DNA of 64,000 nt from Actinoplanes sp. N902-109 (GCF_000389965.1 NC_021191.1:1-64000), one strand, 5' to 3'; shown: positions 19,596-28,398, counted from the first letter of the stretch. Notes: generated by a model not told the origin, from the letters alone. Numbers and translations are program-made.

Positions 19596-19994
19596 GTGAG
19601 TGGACGGAAGCGAGCCGCTGCCATCATCGTGCGCGACCGGCGGGTGTTGATGGTGCACGAGCGGAGCCGGCGGCAGGGACTCCGGGAGTGGTGGACCCTG
19701 CCCGGCGGTGGGATCGACCCTGGTGAGACGGCCGAGGACGCGGTCCGGCGAGAGGTGCTGGAGGAGGTCGGGCTGGTCGTCAAGGAGGCCCGCTATCTCC
19801 AGGACCTGCCCTACCCCTCGGGCATGACCTCGGTGTTCGTGTGCACGGTGGCCGACGGGGAGCCCCAGCTCGGCCCCCATCTCGGCGGCCCCGAGCCGGT
19901 CGGGCTGGACTGGGTGCCGCTGCCCGAGGTGCAGCCCGGCATCGAGGGTGTGCTCCCGGTGCCGCCGATGATCGTGGCGCTACCGCTGGAGTGA
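19596..19994 (+). CDS. Nudix hydrolase
   Basis: A 132-residue nucleoside-diphosphate-linked pyrophosphohydrolase. The Nudix box is complete: G38-x5-E44-x7-R52-E53-V-L-E56-E57-V-G59-L. The substrate is unknown. GTG 19596 lies 7 bases after a TAATGT -10-like hexamer (19583-19588), suggesting a leaderless mRNA. The 3' end overlaps the convergent membrane gene by 15 bases. Confidence 0.88.
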   Translation: MSGRKRAAAIIVRDRRVLMVHERSRRQGLREWWTLPGGGIDPGETAEDAVRREVLEEVGLVVKEARYLQDLPYPSGMTSVFVCTVADGEPQLGPHLGGPEPVGLDWVPLPEVQPGIEGVLPVPPMIVALPLE

Positions 19995-20438
19995 CGTGGT
20001 CTGCGAGGGCTGCGCGGCGTGCCGTTCCCGAGGACGCGCGGACTCCGGGTTCTTCGGCTGCGCGGAGATGGTGCGGCGGCGCTCTGCGACGAAGTAGACG
20101 CAGCTCACGGCGTACGCAAGGGTCAGCAGGAGCCCGACGGCCCGGACCGAGCCCGGGGCGACGGCCAGGAGCGTGGCGCTCAGCGCACCACCCGCCCAGC
20201 TCGCGAGCAGCACGGTGTTGACGGTGTCGTGCGAGGCCCAGCCCTCGACGTCACGCCGGCGCGCCTGCCGCTGGATCTCGGTGAGCAGCGCGTGGCCCAT
20301 GCCGACCGCGAGCATGCCGAGCAGGATCGTGGCAAACACGGAGTGCGTGCCGCCGGCCACGGCTGCTACGGCCGTGCCACCGGCAAGCAGGGCGAGGCCA
20401 CTGACGGTCCCGACCCGTGCGCTGCGTCTTTCCTCCAC
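19980..20438 (-). CDS. Predicted four-helix membrane protein
   Basis: A 152-residue protein with four hydrophobic stretches (about 9-29, 33-52, 75-96, 101-118) and a charged C-terminal tail with Arg and Gln. No family recognised. GTG 20438 is chosen because the frame further upstream overlaps the YbaK gene and is Arg-rich. It is divergent from the YbaK gene. Confidence 0.7.
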   Translation of the reverse strand: MEERRSARVGTVSGLALLAGGTAVAAVAGGTHSVFATILLGMLAVGMGHALLTEIQRQARRRDVEGWASHDTVNTVLLASWAGGALSATLLAVAPGSVRAVGLLLTLAYAVSCVYFVAERRRTISAQPKNPESARPRERHAAQPSQTTSLQR

Positions 20439-20537
20439 ATCTACTGACAGTCGGCAAGATCCGCGCCGGTCTGAGGCGCCGGCCCGGCGCGGGTGACCCG
20501 GCTGGTCCGCCGATCGGAAACAGGAGAGGATGGCGGC

Positions 20538-21089
20538 GTGATCGGAACCTTGAGGCTCGAACCCGCGATCTCCCGGCTCGACCTGCTCGCCGCTCCGGTG
20601 GCGGCGGCGCTGGAGGTGTGGCCGGTCGACGCTCCCATTGATGGTGATCAGGTGTTGGTCGCGCCGATCGATGCCGGGCTGGCCGACACGGCGGCGTTCT
20701 GCGAGGCCTATGACGTGTCGCTTGCGGAGTCGGCCAACTGCGTGATCGTCGCCGGCAAGCGAGGCGACAGCACCCGGTATGCGGCGTGCGTGATCCTGGC
20801 GACGACCCGCGCCGACGTCAACGGCGTAGTGCGGCGACACCTGGACGCGCGCAAGGCGAGTTTCGCCCCGATGGACGACGCGGTCCGGTTGAGCGGCATG
20901 GAATACGGCGGCATCACGCCGATCGGCCTACCCAAGGACTGGCCGGTGCTGGTCGACTCGCGGGTGGTGGCCACTCCGCATGTGATCATCGGTTCGGGCG
21001 TCCGGCACAGCAAGATCGCCATCGCCGGGCCGGCCCTGGGGGCGCTACCCGGTGCTCAGGTCATCGAGGGTCTTGCCCGGGAGGCCTGA
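20538..21089 (+). CDS. YbaK/EbsC-type aminoacyl-tRNA deacylase
   Basis: A 183-residue member of the YbaK/ProX superfamily, which hydrolyses mischarged aminoacyl-tRNA (for example Cys- or Ala-tRNAPro). Family features are SANCVIVAGKRG, the strand AACVILATTRADVN, a basic RRHLDARKASFAP segment, then GGITPIGLPKDWPVLVDSRV and the C-terminal VIIGSGVRHSKIAI. GTG 20538 follows GAGAGGA. The exact tRNA substrate cannot be read from sequence. Confidence 0.85.
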   Translation: MIGTLRLEPAISRLDLLAAPVAAALEVWPVDAPIDGDQVLVAPIDAGLADTAAFCEAYDVSLAESANCVIVAGKRGDSTRYAACVILATTRADVNGVVRRHLDARKASFAPMDDAVRLSGMEYGGITPIGLPKDWPVLVDSRVVATPHVIIGSGVRHSKIAIAGPALGALPGAQVIEGLAREA

Positions 21090-21105
21090 CGTTCCACGTG
21101 AAACA

Positions 21106-21702
21106 TCATCGAGCGCTGTCGACGGCTTCCCGGCGGGCGATCTCGTCGAGGGCCGTGCGCAGCACCGCCGTCTCCTGAGCGCCCTGGATGACGAACCGGC
21201 GGTCGACAACGACCGTGGGCACGCTGCTGATGCCCAGCTCGCGGGCCTCCGCAAGGTCGGCGTTGACGGCATCGGTGCCCGCGGGAGAGGCGAGATAGGC
21301 CAGCGCGGCCTGCTCGTCCAGGCCGATCGAGCCGGCCAGCCGAGCGAGCTCGGTGTGCGAGCCGACATCGGCGCCGTCCTCGAAGTGGGCGCGCTGCAGG
21401 GTCTCGACCATCATCAGCTGCAGCTCCTGGGTCGCGGCCCAGGCCACCAGCCGGTGAGCGTCGAACGTGTCCACGGGGACCACCCGGGTGAAGTCGAGAG
21501 TCAGCCCCTCGGCCGCCGCCAGCTCAGTGACGTGGGTAGACATCAGCTGGGTGCGGTGCTCATCGGTCAGCGGCTCGGGCTCGGCCCCGAGCTGGAATGC
21601 CCGGACCGTGACCGTCGCATCCGGCGGCCGGACCGCCTCCAGCCGGCGCAGGCCCAGATAGCACCACGGGCAGCCGATGTCGGACCAGACCTCGATGTTC
21701 AC
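21106..21702 (-). CDS. DsbA-family oxidoreductase (FrnE-like)
   Basis: A 198-residue thioredoxin-fold protein with active-site CPWC at 11-14 and cis-Pro motif SSVPTVVV near 160. It lacks a signal peptide, so it is a cytosolic FrnE/polyketide-associated DsbA-like protein, not a periplasmic DsbA. The GTG start overlaps the SufE gene stop (GTGA), so the pair is probably cotranscribed and translationally coupled. Confidence 0.88.
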   Translation of the reverse strand: MNIEVWSDIGCPWCYLGLRRLEAVRPPDATVTVRAFQLGAEPEPLTDEHRTQLMSTHVTELAAAEGLTLDFTRVVPVDTFDAHRLVAWAATQELQLMMVETLQRAHFEDGADVGSHTELARLAGSIGLDEQAALAYLASPAGTDAVNADLAEARELGISSVPTVVVDRRFVIQGAQETAVLRTALDEIARREAVDSAR

Positions 21703-22124
21703 TGCTGGTCCCGGATCTGGCGCTTGAGCCGGGCGAGGATCGCCGTGCCGCCGCGGATGCGCAGCGGGCTGATGGCGGTGGCGAGGCCCATCCGGCTGTA
21801 GAGGTCGTCAGGCACAGCGAGGATCTCGCTGGTGGTGGCGCCCGCGAGCCCCTCAGCCAGGATGCCGGCGAAGGCCCGGGTGGTGGGCGCCTCGGGCGGG
21901 CAGTCGAACCAGGTCTGCACGGTGTCGTCGGGACGCACCTCGGCGCTCAGGAAGAACTGGGTCTGACACTCCGGGACCTGCTCCATGCCCTCATGACCGC
22001 GCAGCTCGGCCGGCAGGGGCGGCATCTCGTCGGAGAACTCCAGCAGCATCTCGAGGACGACGTCGCGCGGCGCGGCGGCGAACTCGTCGACGATCTCGGC
22101 CAGCTTCGGGGGCATGTCGCTCAC
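21699..22124 (-). CDS. SufE-like sulfur acceptor
   Basis: A 141-residue SufE-family protein. SufE takes persulfide sulfur from a cysteine desulfurase and passes it to Fe-S assembly. Cys53 in VPECQT is the expected acceptor, and the C-terminal GLATAISPLRIRGG is typical. In mycobacteria the homologous gene sits beside sseA; here sseA is 1.3 kb away on the other strand. Start GTG 22124 or ATG 22115. Confidence 0.9.
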   Translation of the reverse strand: MSDMPPKLAEIVDEFAAAPRDVVLEMLLEFSDEMPPLPAELRGHEGMEQVPECQTQFFLSAEVRPDDTVQTWFDCPPEAPTTRAFAGILAEGLAGATTSEILAVPDDLYSRMGLATAISPLRIRGGTAILARLKRQIRDQQ

Positions 22125-22134
22125 GGGTACGACC

Positions 22135-22536
22135 CTACGTCGGCACGGCCGCGCCGGCTGTCGGCAGGAGAGCCAGGTCGCTGAGGCTCAGGATGCCGAC
22201 CACCTTGCGGTCGGCGTCGCACACCAGCAGCCGGCGTACCCCGCGCTCGCGCATGGCCTGGACCGCCTCCTCCGGCGTGGCCGACTGCTCCACCATGATG
22301 ACCTCGAGCGACGTGATCGAGGCCAGCGTCGTGTTCTTGGGCGGCAGACCCTCGGCGATCGCCCGGACCACGATGTCGCGGTCGGTCACCATGCCGGCGA
22401 TCGTCGGGCCGCTGGTCACCACGACATCGCCGATGCCCTGGTCGCGCATGGCCTGGGCCGCTTCGTCGAGTGGGGTGTCACCGGGCAGGTAGACGACCCG
22501 TCTGGTCATCACATCGGAAACCGCGATCCTCGGCAT
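22135..22536 (-). CDS. Tandem CBS-domain protein
   Basis: A 133-residue protein that is essentially two CBS domains (about 4-60 and 72-128: VSDVMTRRVVYLPGDTPLDEA, GMVTDRDIV; ITSLEVIMVEQSATPEEA, GILSLSDLA). Such stand-alone pairs bind adenine nucleotides and act as sensors or accessory subunits; the partner is unknown. GGAGGGAG precedes the ATG. It ends 10 bases before the SufE gene, so the three minus-strand genes are likely one operon. Confidence 0.88.
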   Translation of the reverse strand: MPRIAVSDVMTRRVVYLPGDTPLDEAAQAMRDQGIGDVVVTSGPTIAGMVTDRDIVVRAIAEGLPPKNTTLASITSLEVIMVEQSATPEEAVQAMRERGVRRLLVCDADRKVVGILSLSDLALLPTAGAAVPT

Positions 22537-22685
22537 CCGTCTCTCCCTCCGTGCACTCCAGGCGACTCAAGCATCACTGTTGTTGCTTTTACCCGGACTG
22601 TCGCCATCGTCACTCTGCCCTTCTCGCACGCACGGTGGAAAACTCGCGCTTGAACCTTGAAGTGAGGAGTCGTTGAGGGGGCGGC

Positions 22686-23459
22686 ATGGGCTGGACGAAT
22701 TTCGTTGCAATGGGGGACAGCTTCACCGAGGGCATGAACGACGCCTATCCCGACGGGACCTACCGCGGGTGGGCCGACCTGGTCGCGGCCCGGCTGGCCG
22801 TCGATGCCGGCCCCGATTTCGGGTACGCGAACCTGGCCGTCCGGGGCAAGCTGCTCGACCAGGTCCTCGCCGGACAACTCGAACCCGCGCTGGCGATGCG
22901 GCCCAGCCTGGTCAGCTTCGCGGCCGGCGGCAACGACGTGCTGCGCCGCAAAGTGAACCCGCACGACCTGGTCCGCCGGATCGACCCGGTGATCGGCCGG
23001 CTGCGCGACGCGGGGGCTGACGTGATCCTCTTCCGCTTCGCCGACGTCACCTCGCACCTGCCCGGGCAGCGCATCATGGGCCCGCGGGCGGCAGTCCTCA
23101 ACGAGGGCGCCTCGCAGCTCGCCGCCAAGCACGGCTGCTATGTCATCGACCTGTTCGGCGACGACGGCTTCCACCACCCCGTTATGTGGAGCGACGACCG
23201 GTTGCACCTGTCGCCGGCGGGGCACCGCCGGGTCGCCGGCCACGTGCTCACCGCGCTGGGCGTCGGCATCCAGGAGGACTGGCTGCTGGTCCCGCCGGTC
23301 CCGGCGCCCACACCGTGGCTGCTGGCCCGCGGCGCCGATCTGCGCTGGGCCGGGCAGCATCTGGCGCCGTGGATCCGCCGGCGGCTCGCCGGTGCGTCGT
23401 CGGGCGACCTCGTCACGGCGAAGCGTCCCGAGCTGGCCCCGATCGACGCGCTAGCGTGA
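22686..23459 (+). CDS. SGNH/GDSL-type hydrolase
   Basis: A 257-residue esterase/lipase-like hydrolase. Block I is GDSFTEG with nucleophile Ser12; block II NLAVRGK; block III GGND; block V SDDRLHLSPAGH with the catalytic Asp/His. There is no signal peptide, so it is probably cytosolic. GAGGGGG precedes the ATG. sseA starts 5 bases after its stop. The substrate is unknown. Confidence 0.88.
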   Translation: MGWTNFVAMGDSFTEGMNDAYPDGTYRGWADLVAARLAVDAGPDFGYANLAVRGKLLDQVLAGQLEPALAMRPSLVSFAAGGNDVLRRKVNPHDLVRRIDPVIGRLRDAGADVILFRFADVTSHLPGQRIMGPRAAVLNEGASQLAAKHGCYVIDLFGDDGFHHPVMWSDDRLHLSPAGHRRVAGHVLTALGVGIQEDWLLVPPVPAPTPWLLARGADLRWAGQHLAPWIRRRLAGASSGDLVTAKRPELAPIDALA

Positions 23460-23464
23460 CTGTC

Positions 23465-24364
23465 ATGCCCGTTGAAAACGACCCGGCGCCGGAGCTGCAG
23501 GCGTACGCACACCCCGACAAGCTGGTCAGCACCGAGTGGCTGGCCGCCAACCTGGACACCCCTGGCCTGGTCATCGTCGAGTCGGACGAGGACGTGCTGC
23601 TCTACGACACCGGGCACATCCCGGGGGCGGTCAAGGTCGACTGGCACCTCGAACTGAACGACCAGCTCACCCGCGACTACCTGGAGCCCGAGCAGTTCGC
23701 TGCCCTCTGTGCGGCGAAGGGCATCGGCCGCGACGACACCGTCGTCTTCTACGGCGACAACAACAACTGGTGGGCTGCGTACGCGCTCTGGGTCTTCAGT
23801 CTGTTCGGGCACCGCGACGTGCGGCTGCTCAACGGCGGCCGGCAGAAGTGGGCCGCCGAGGGCCGCGAGCTGACCCGGGAGAAGCCGGCCCGCCCGGCCG
23901 CGGAATACCCCGTCCCGGTGCGCGACGACAGTGCCATCCGGGCGTTCCGCGACCAGGTCATGAGCCACATCGCCGAGCACCGGCCGCTGGTCGACGTCCG
24001 CTCACCGCAGGAGTACACCGGCGAGCTGACCCACATGGCGGCGTACCCGCAGGAGGGCGCGCTGCGTGGCGGGCACATCCCGGGTGCGCTGAGCAAGCCG
24101 TGGAAGTCGGCGGCCAACGAGGACGGCACGTTCAAGCCGGCCGACGAGCTGACCAAGATCTACCGCGACGAGCTGGGCCTGGACACCGGCGACGACATCG
24201 TCGCCTACTGCCGCATCGGCGAGCGGTCGAGCCACACCTGGTTCGTGCTGCAGCACCTGCTGGGCTATCCGAACGTGCGCAACTACGACGGCTCGTGGAC
24301 CGAGTGGGGCAACCTCGTGCGCGCCCCCATCGCCAAGGGTGCCGAGCCCGGCGGCCTGGCCTGA
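23465..24364 (+). CDS. sseA: Thiosulfate sulfurtransferase (two rhodanese domains)
   Basis: Transfers sulfane sulfur from thiosulfate or 3-mercaptopyruvate to a thiol or cyanide acceptor. The 299-residue protein has an inactive N-terminal rhodanese domain (DEDVLLYDTGHIPGA) and a catalytic C-terminal domain with Cys249 in YCRIGERSSHTW; the CRIGERS loop is the actinobacterial SseA/CysA type. It lies 5 bases after the SGNH hydrolase gene and near the SufE gene, consistent with sulfur trafficking. Confidence 0.92.
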   Translation: MPVENDPAPELQAYAHPDKLVSTEWLAANLDTPGLVIVESDEDVLLYDTGHIPGAVKVDWHLELNDQLTRDYLEPEQFAALCAAKGIGRDDTVVFYGDNNNWWAAYALWVFSLFGHRDVRLLNGGRQKWAAEGRELTREKPARPAAEYPVPVRDDSAIRAFRDQVMSHIAEHRPLVDVRSPQEYTGELTHMAAYPQEGALRGGHIPGALSKPWKSAANEDGTFKPADELTKIYRDELGLDTGDDIVAYCRIGERSSHTWFVLQHLLGYPNVRNYDGSWTEWGNLVRAPIAKGAEPGGLA

Positions 24365-24407
24365 GATCCACTGAACCAAATCCGCGGGGGGCCGCGATAG
24401 TCCTTGT

Positions 24408-24950
24408 GTGAGGGTGACCGAGGACAGCGGCGACGGCGAGCTGTTGCGTGCCGTCGCCGCCTCGGACCGCGACGCTCTGCGACTGCTGCACCGCAGGCAC
24501 GCGCCGTGGTTGCGGCTGCGGCTCACGGCCCGGTGCGCTGATCCCGACGTCGTGGACGCAGCCATCCAGGACACGTTCCTGGCGGTCTGGCGGGACGCCC
24601 ACCGCTACCGGCCGACCGGCAGCGATCCCGCCGGATGGATCTGGACCATCGCGATCCGCCGGCTCATCGACGCCCGGCGCGGACCGGGTCACCGCTGGAT
24701 CGCCGCGCCACCGGCCCACGAGCCGGACAGTTCACCCTCCGCCGAGGAGCTGGTGCTGCTGCGCGTGGAGCACGGCGACCTCGGCCAGGCCCTCGACCGG
24801 CTCAGCCCGGAACTGCGGGCTGTCATCCAGGCAACCGCGATCGACGGTCTCACGGTCAGGGAGGCGGCCCGCTACCTCGGGGTCGCCGAGGGCACCGCCA
24901 AGACCCGGCTGATGCGGGCCCGGGCGCGACTGCGGGAGCTGCTGGCATGA
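24408..24950 (+). CDS. ECF-type RNA polymerase sigma factor
   Basis: A 180-residue sigma factor with region 2 (LLHRRHAPWLRLRL..., AIQDTFLAVWRDAHRY, GWIWTIAIRRLIDARR) and region 4 (RLSPELRAVIQATAIDGLTVREAARYLGVAEGTAKTRLMRAR). Regions 1 and 3 are lacking, as in ECF sigmas. GTG 24408 follows a possible autoregulatory promoter (TGAACC 24372-24377, 17 bases, CGATAG 24395-24400), so the mRNA may be leaderless. It starts a run of five genes with 4-base overlaps: anti-sigma, ABC ATPase and two membrane genes. Confidence 0.9.
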   Translation: MRVTEDSGDGELLRAVAASDRDALRLLHRRHAPWLRLRLTARCADPDVVDAAIQDTFLAVWRDAHRYRPTGSDPAGWIWTIAIRRLIDARRGPGHRWIAAPPAHEPDSSPSAEELVLLRVEHGDLGQALDRLSPELRAVIQATAIDGLTVREAARYLGVAEGTAKTRLMRARARLRELLA

Positions 24951-25744
24951 CGTGGCATGTGGACACCCGGCTGCTCACCGCGTACGGCGAGGGCGGCCTC
25001 ACCCCCAGCCAGGTACTGGCGGTCGACGCGCACCTGCAGGCATGCGCGCCGTGCCGCGGCCTGGTGACCGCCGACGAACAGTGGCTGGACCACGGCTGGC
25101 AGAGCATCGCCGACCATCTGGACCGGCCGGGCCTGCTGGACCGCTGGGACCACCGGATCCGGCTGCTCGCGGCCACCCCGGCCCTGCGCTGGTCCTGGCT
25201 GGCAGCCACCGCGGCGGTGCTGACGTTCGCGGTGCTCGCCGCCTACACCGGGCAGAACGGCGCGCGGATGACCCTGCTGCTGTTCCTGATCTTCGCCCCG
25301 GTGCTGCCGGTGCTGGCCGTGGCCACCGCGTACGGACCCCCGGCGGACCCCATGCACGAGATCACCACCACGACCCCGATGGCCGGTCCGGCGCTGGTGC
25401 TGTGGCGGGCGACCGCCGTCGTCAGCATCGCGATGGCCATGGGTGCAGTGGCGGGCGCGTTGTTCCCCGGTCCCTTCTCGTCGGCTGTGGTGTGGCTGCT
25501 GCCTGCCCTGCTGCTGGGTATCGGCACACTCGCGCTGGCCACCGCGCTGCCGTTGGTCACCGCGGCGGCCGTGATCGGGAGCGGCTGGCTGCTCCTGGTC
25601 GGGGGCGCGGCCGTCGCGGGTTCGCCGGTGCGGCCGGTGTTCTTCGGGCCGTCCGCCCAGCTCTGTTATCTGGTGGCGGCCGCGCTGGCGGGCGCCGTCC
25701 TGACCGCGCGGCGCAGCCGCCTGGCCGAGGGGAGTTCCCGATGA
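24947..25744 (+). CDS. Zinc-finger anti-sigma-like membrane protein
   Basis: A 265-residue protein whose N-terminus has a zf-HC2/ZAS motif (HLQACAPCRG, about residues 27-36) typical of anti-sigma factors that hold an ECF sigma at the membrane. The rest has about six hydrophobic segments (from about 83 on) rather than the usual single one. That resembles an ABC-transporter membrane subunit as much as a plain anti-sigma. It overlaps the sigma gene and the ATPase gene by ATGA. Role as regulator of the upstream sigma is inferred from motif and position. Confidence 0.8.
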   Translation: MTWHVDTRLLTAYGEGGLTPSQVLAVDAHLQACAPCRGLVTADEQWLDHGWQSIADHLDRPGLLDRWDHRIRLLAATPALRWSWLAATAAVLTFAVLAAYTGQNGARMTLLLFLIFAPVLPVLAVATAYGPPADPMHEITTTTPMAGPALVLWRATAVVSIAMAMGAVAGALFPGPFSSAVVWLLPALLLGIGTLALATALPLVTAAAVIGSGWLLLVGGAAVAGSPVRPVFFGPSAQLCYLVAAALAGAVLTARRSRLAEGSSR

Positions 25745-26589
25745 GCACGGTGCAGTTGACCGGTGTCAGCAAGCGTTACGGCAGTACGACCGCGTTGGAC
25801 GAGATCTCGTTGGAGTTCGGCACCGGGATCATCGGCCTGCTGGGACCCAACGGGGCCGGCAAGACCACGCTGTTGCGCTGCCTGGCCACGGCACTCGCCC
25901 CGGACCGGGGGCAGCTCACCGCGTACGGGATGGATCTGTCCGTGGCCGCGGAACGCACGGCCGTGCGCCGCCGCCTGGGCTATCTCCCGCAGGAGGCGGG
26001 GCTGTACCCGAACTTCACCGCGTCGGCGCTGCTGGACTACGTGGCGGTGCTCAAGGAGATCACCGATCGCGGCCGGCGCCGGGCCGAGGTGCGCCGGGTG
26101 CTGGCCGAGGTGGGGCTGAGCGACCGGGCCGGCGTCAGGGTGCGCAAGCTGTCCGGTGGCATGCGCCGCCGGCTGGCCCTGGCCCAGGCGCTGCTCGGCG
26201 ATCCGGACCTGCTGATCCTCGACGAGCCGACGGTCGGTCTCGATCCCGAGCAGCGGATGCTGTTCCGCGCGACGATCTCCCGGCTGGCCGAGACCCGCAC
26301 GGTGCTGCTATCCACCCATCAGACCGAGGACGTGGGCGCGCTCTGCGAGCGTGTCGTGGTGATCCGGCACGGACGTGCGGTTTTTGACGGTACGCCCGCA
26401 GCGCTGGCCGCCCTGGCCGCGGGCCGGGTGTGGTTGTCGGCCGACGCGCCCGAGGGCTCACCGGTGTACTGGCGCACCGCGGACGGCGACTACCGCACCC
26501 TCGGGGACCAGCCCCGCGGCGGCCGCCCGGCGCAACCGTCGATCGAGGACGGCTACCTGACCCTGCTCGGCGCCGAGGGCCTGCGGTGA
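25741..26589 (+). CDS. ABC transporter ATP-binding protein
   Basis: A 282-residue ABC ATPase: Walker A GPNGAGKTT (35-43), Q-loop LPQEAGLY, signature LSGGMRRRLALAQ, Walker B LLILDEP, H-loop STHQTED. It resembles ATPases of drug- or peptide-export and bacitracin-type transporters that pair with separate permeases. The C-terminal 60 residues are an extra domain. ATG overlaps the previous stop, and the permease follows by GTGA overlap. Confidence 0.93.
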   Translation: MSTVQLTGVSKRYGSTTALDEISLEFGTGIIGLLGPNGAGKTTLLRCLATALAPDRGQLTAYGMDLSVAAERTAVRRRLGYLPQEAGLYPNFTASALLDYVAVLKEITDRGRRRAEVRRVLAEVGLSDRAGVRVRKLSGGMRRRLALAQALLGDPDLLILDEPTVGLDPEQRMLFRATISRLAETRTVLLSTHQTEDVGALCERVVVIRHGRAVFDGTPAALAALAAGRVWLSADAPEGSPVYWRTADGDYRTLGDQPRGGRPAQPSIEDGYLTLLGAEGLR

Positions 26590-27317
26590 CCGCGCTGGTC
26601 TGGAAGGAGGCCCGGCTGCTGCTGGGCACGGTGGCGTTGTGGATCGGCGTGCTGCTCGCGGTCGTGCTGTGCGAGGTGTGGAGCCGGGCCGAGGCGCCGA
26701 CCTGGACCGCATGGACCTCGAACTCCGGGATGGCGTCGCTGATCCTGGCCGGCTTCTTCGTCATCGTCGGGCATCTGGTGGCCTCCCGTGACCACCGGCA
26801 CGGCGCGTCTGAGGCCATGGCCGTGCTGCCCGCGCCGGTGCGCCGCCGCAGCACCGCCCTGCTGGCGATCGTGCCGGTCGCCGGGTTGCTCGGTGCTCTC
26901 ACGCTCGGGGCGCAGCTGATGTTGCTAACCTCGCAGTGGCCGAGCGGCCGGGTCGATCCGTGGGCGCTGCCGGTGGCTGTGGTGATCCCCATGGTCGGTG
27001 CCGGACTGGGGCTGGCGGTCGGCCGCTGGCTGCCTGCGACCGCGGCTGGACCGCTGGCCCTGTTCGCCTGCGCGGCGGTGCTGGCGATCCTGCCGGTGTT
27101 CGGCTCGACGTCGCACGACCTGTCCTGGGTGATGTTCCCGGTGGTGCTCACCGCCGACGCCACCACGACCGGCTGGCACCTGACCTATCTGGCCGGGCTG
27201 CTCGCCGCGGTGGTGGGCGTGGTGCTGCTGCGGCACTGGCGGATCCGGGCGGCCCTGCTGGTGCTGCTCGCGCTGGGCGGATCGGTGCTCGCCGTCCACC
27301 AGCAGCTGTCCGCATGA
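26586..27317 (+). CDS. ABC transporter membrane subunit
   Basis: A 243-residue protein with six hydrophobic segments (about 10-27, 48-66, 91-111, 125-145, 153-171, 191-235). It has no family motif beyond ABC-2-like topology; its partner is the ATPase that it overlaps by 4 bases. Substrate unknown. Confidence 0.78.
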   Translation: MTALVWKEARLLLGTVALWIGVLLAVVLCEVWSRAEAPTWTAWTSNSGMASLILAGFFVIVGHLVASRDHRHGASEAMAVLPAPVRRRSTALLAIVPVAGLLGALTLGAQLMLLTSQWPSGRVDPWALPVAVVIPMVGAGLGLAVGRWLPATAAGPLALFACAAVLAILPVFGSTSHDLSWVMFPVVLTADATTTGWHLTYLAGLLAAVVGVVLLRHWRIRAALLVLLALGGSVLAVHQQLSA

Positions 27318-27889
27318 CCCGGGTCCGGCACATTCCGCTGCTGGTGGGCCCGCTGCTGCGGACGTTGCCGATCGGGCCGATGGCCGCCGGCGGTGCGCTG
27401 GCCGTGCTGGCGGTGACCCCCGCGCTGCTGGGCGCGCCTGCCCCGGGCAGCCAGGTGTGGGGGCTGCGCATCGCCGCACTGCTGCTGGGCGGGGCGGCGA
27501 GCTTCGCCCTGGTGGAACGCATGCCGCTGGTGGCGGTCACTGCGACACCGCGCTGGCTGCGGCAGTGGACCCGGACCGCACTGGGGGTGCTGCCCGCGGT
27601 CGTGGTGTGGCTGGCCCTGTTCGAACTGACCGGCGTGTCCTCCGGTGACCTGCTCCTGGAAGCGTCGGCCGGTGCGTCGGCGGGAGTGGCGGGTGCCGCG
27701 GTGGCAGCGCGGCACGGGCACTCGGCGACGACCGGGCTCGCCGGTCCGGCCACCCAGGCCCTGCTGTTCGCCGGCACCTTGTTCCTGCCCACGTCGGTGT
27801 GGGACGCCGGCCCGCGGTGGTGGCTGGCCGCGCTGGGCGGGTGCCTTCTCGTGCTGCTCGCCGCCAACCAGCTCGATCGCCGGCGCTAG
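27314..27889 (+). CDS. Membrane protein, probable transporter component
   Basis: A 191-residue polytopic protein (about five or six hydrophobic segments) with no motif I know. ATG overlaps the previous stop (ATGA), making it the fifth gene in the sigma/anti-sigma/ABC chain. It could be the second permease half. Start at 27314 is set by the overlap; the frame further upstream is inside the permease gene. Confidence 0.72.
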   Translation: MTRVRHIPLLVGPLLRTLPIGPMAAGGALAVLAVTPALLGAPAPGSQVWGLRIAALLLGGAASFALVERMPLVAVTATPRWLRQWTRTALGVLPAVVVWLALFELTGVSSGDLLLEASAGASAGVAGAAVAARHGHSATTGLAGPATQALLFAGTLFLPTSVWDAGPRWWLAALGGCLLVLLAANQLDRRR

Positions 27890-27900
27890 ATTGCCCAGGC

Positions 27901-28398
27901 ATGGGGGCTGCCTGGCGTGATCACGGGACGACAGTCGAGTGGGCAGTGCTGGTGCTGCCCGCGCTGAGCGTGCTCGCCTACTTCTGGCGCCGGCGCACCC
28001 GGTCGCGCATCGCCGCGGTTGCGGAGGTCGGGCTGGTGGCCGGGTCGCTGCCGTGGGCGGTCATGCTGTTCACCCCGCAGCCCGCGACCCGTTCGATCGA
28101 GTTGGTGCCGCTGCACGACCTGCCGTCCTGGAACGTGGCGCAGGTGGGTGGCAACCTCCTGGTCCTCGCGGCGTTCGGTTTCTTTCTGCCGGTCCGGGTC
28201 GCCGCTGTCGCATCGCTGCCGCGCATCCTGGCATGTGCCGTGCTGGCGTCGAGCGGCATCGAGGTGCTGCAATGGGTGCTGGCGATCGGCCGCGTCACGA
28301 GCGTCGACGACGTGCTGATGAACACCGCTGGGGCGGTCGTGGCCGCGATGGCGTCACGCCCGTGGTGGGCCCGTGTCCCGGTCCGCGAGATTGGCTGA
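27901..28398 (+). CDS. VanZ-family membrane protein
   Basis: A 165-residue VanZ-like protein with four membrane segments. The family pattern is seen in VGGNLLVLAAFGFFLPV, then SSGIEVLQWVLAIGR and SVDDVLMNTAGAVV. VanZ itself lowers teicoplanin susceptibility by an unknown mechanism; most family members have no assigned role. It is 11 bases after the transporter chain and may belong to it. Confidence 0.85.
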   Translation: MGAAWRDHGTTVEWAVLVLPALSVLAYFWRRRTRSRIAAVAEVGLVAGSLPWAVMLFTPQPATRSIELVPLHDLPSWNVAQVGGNLLVLAAFGFFLPVRVAAVASLPRILACAVLASSGIEVLQWVLAIGRVTSVDDVLMNTAGAVVAAMASRPWWARVPVREIG

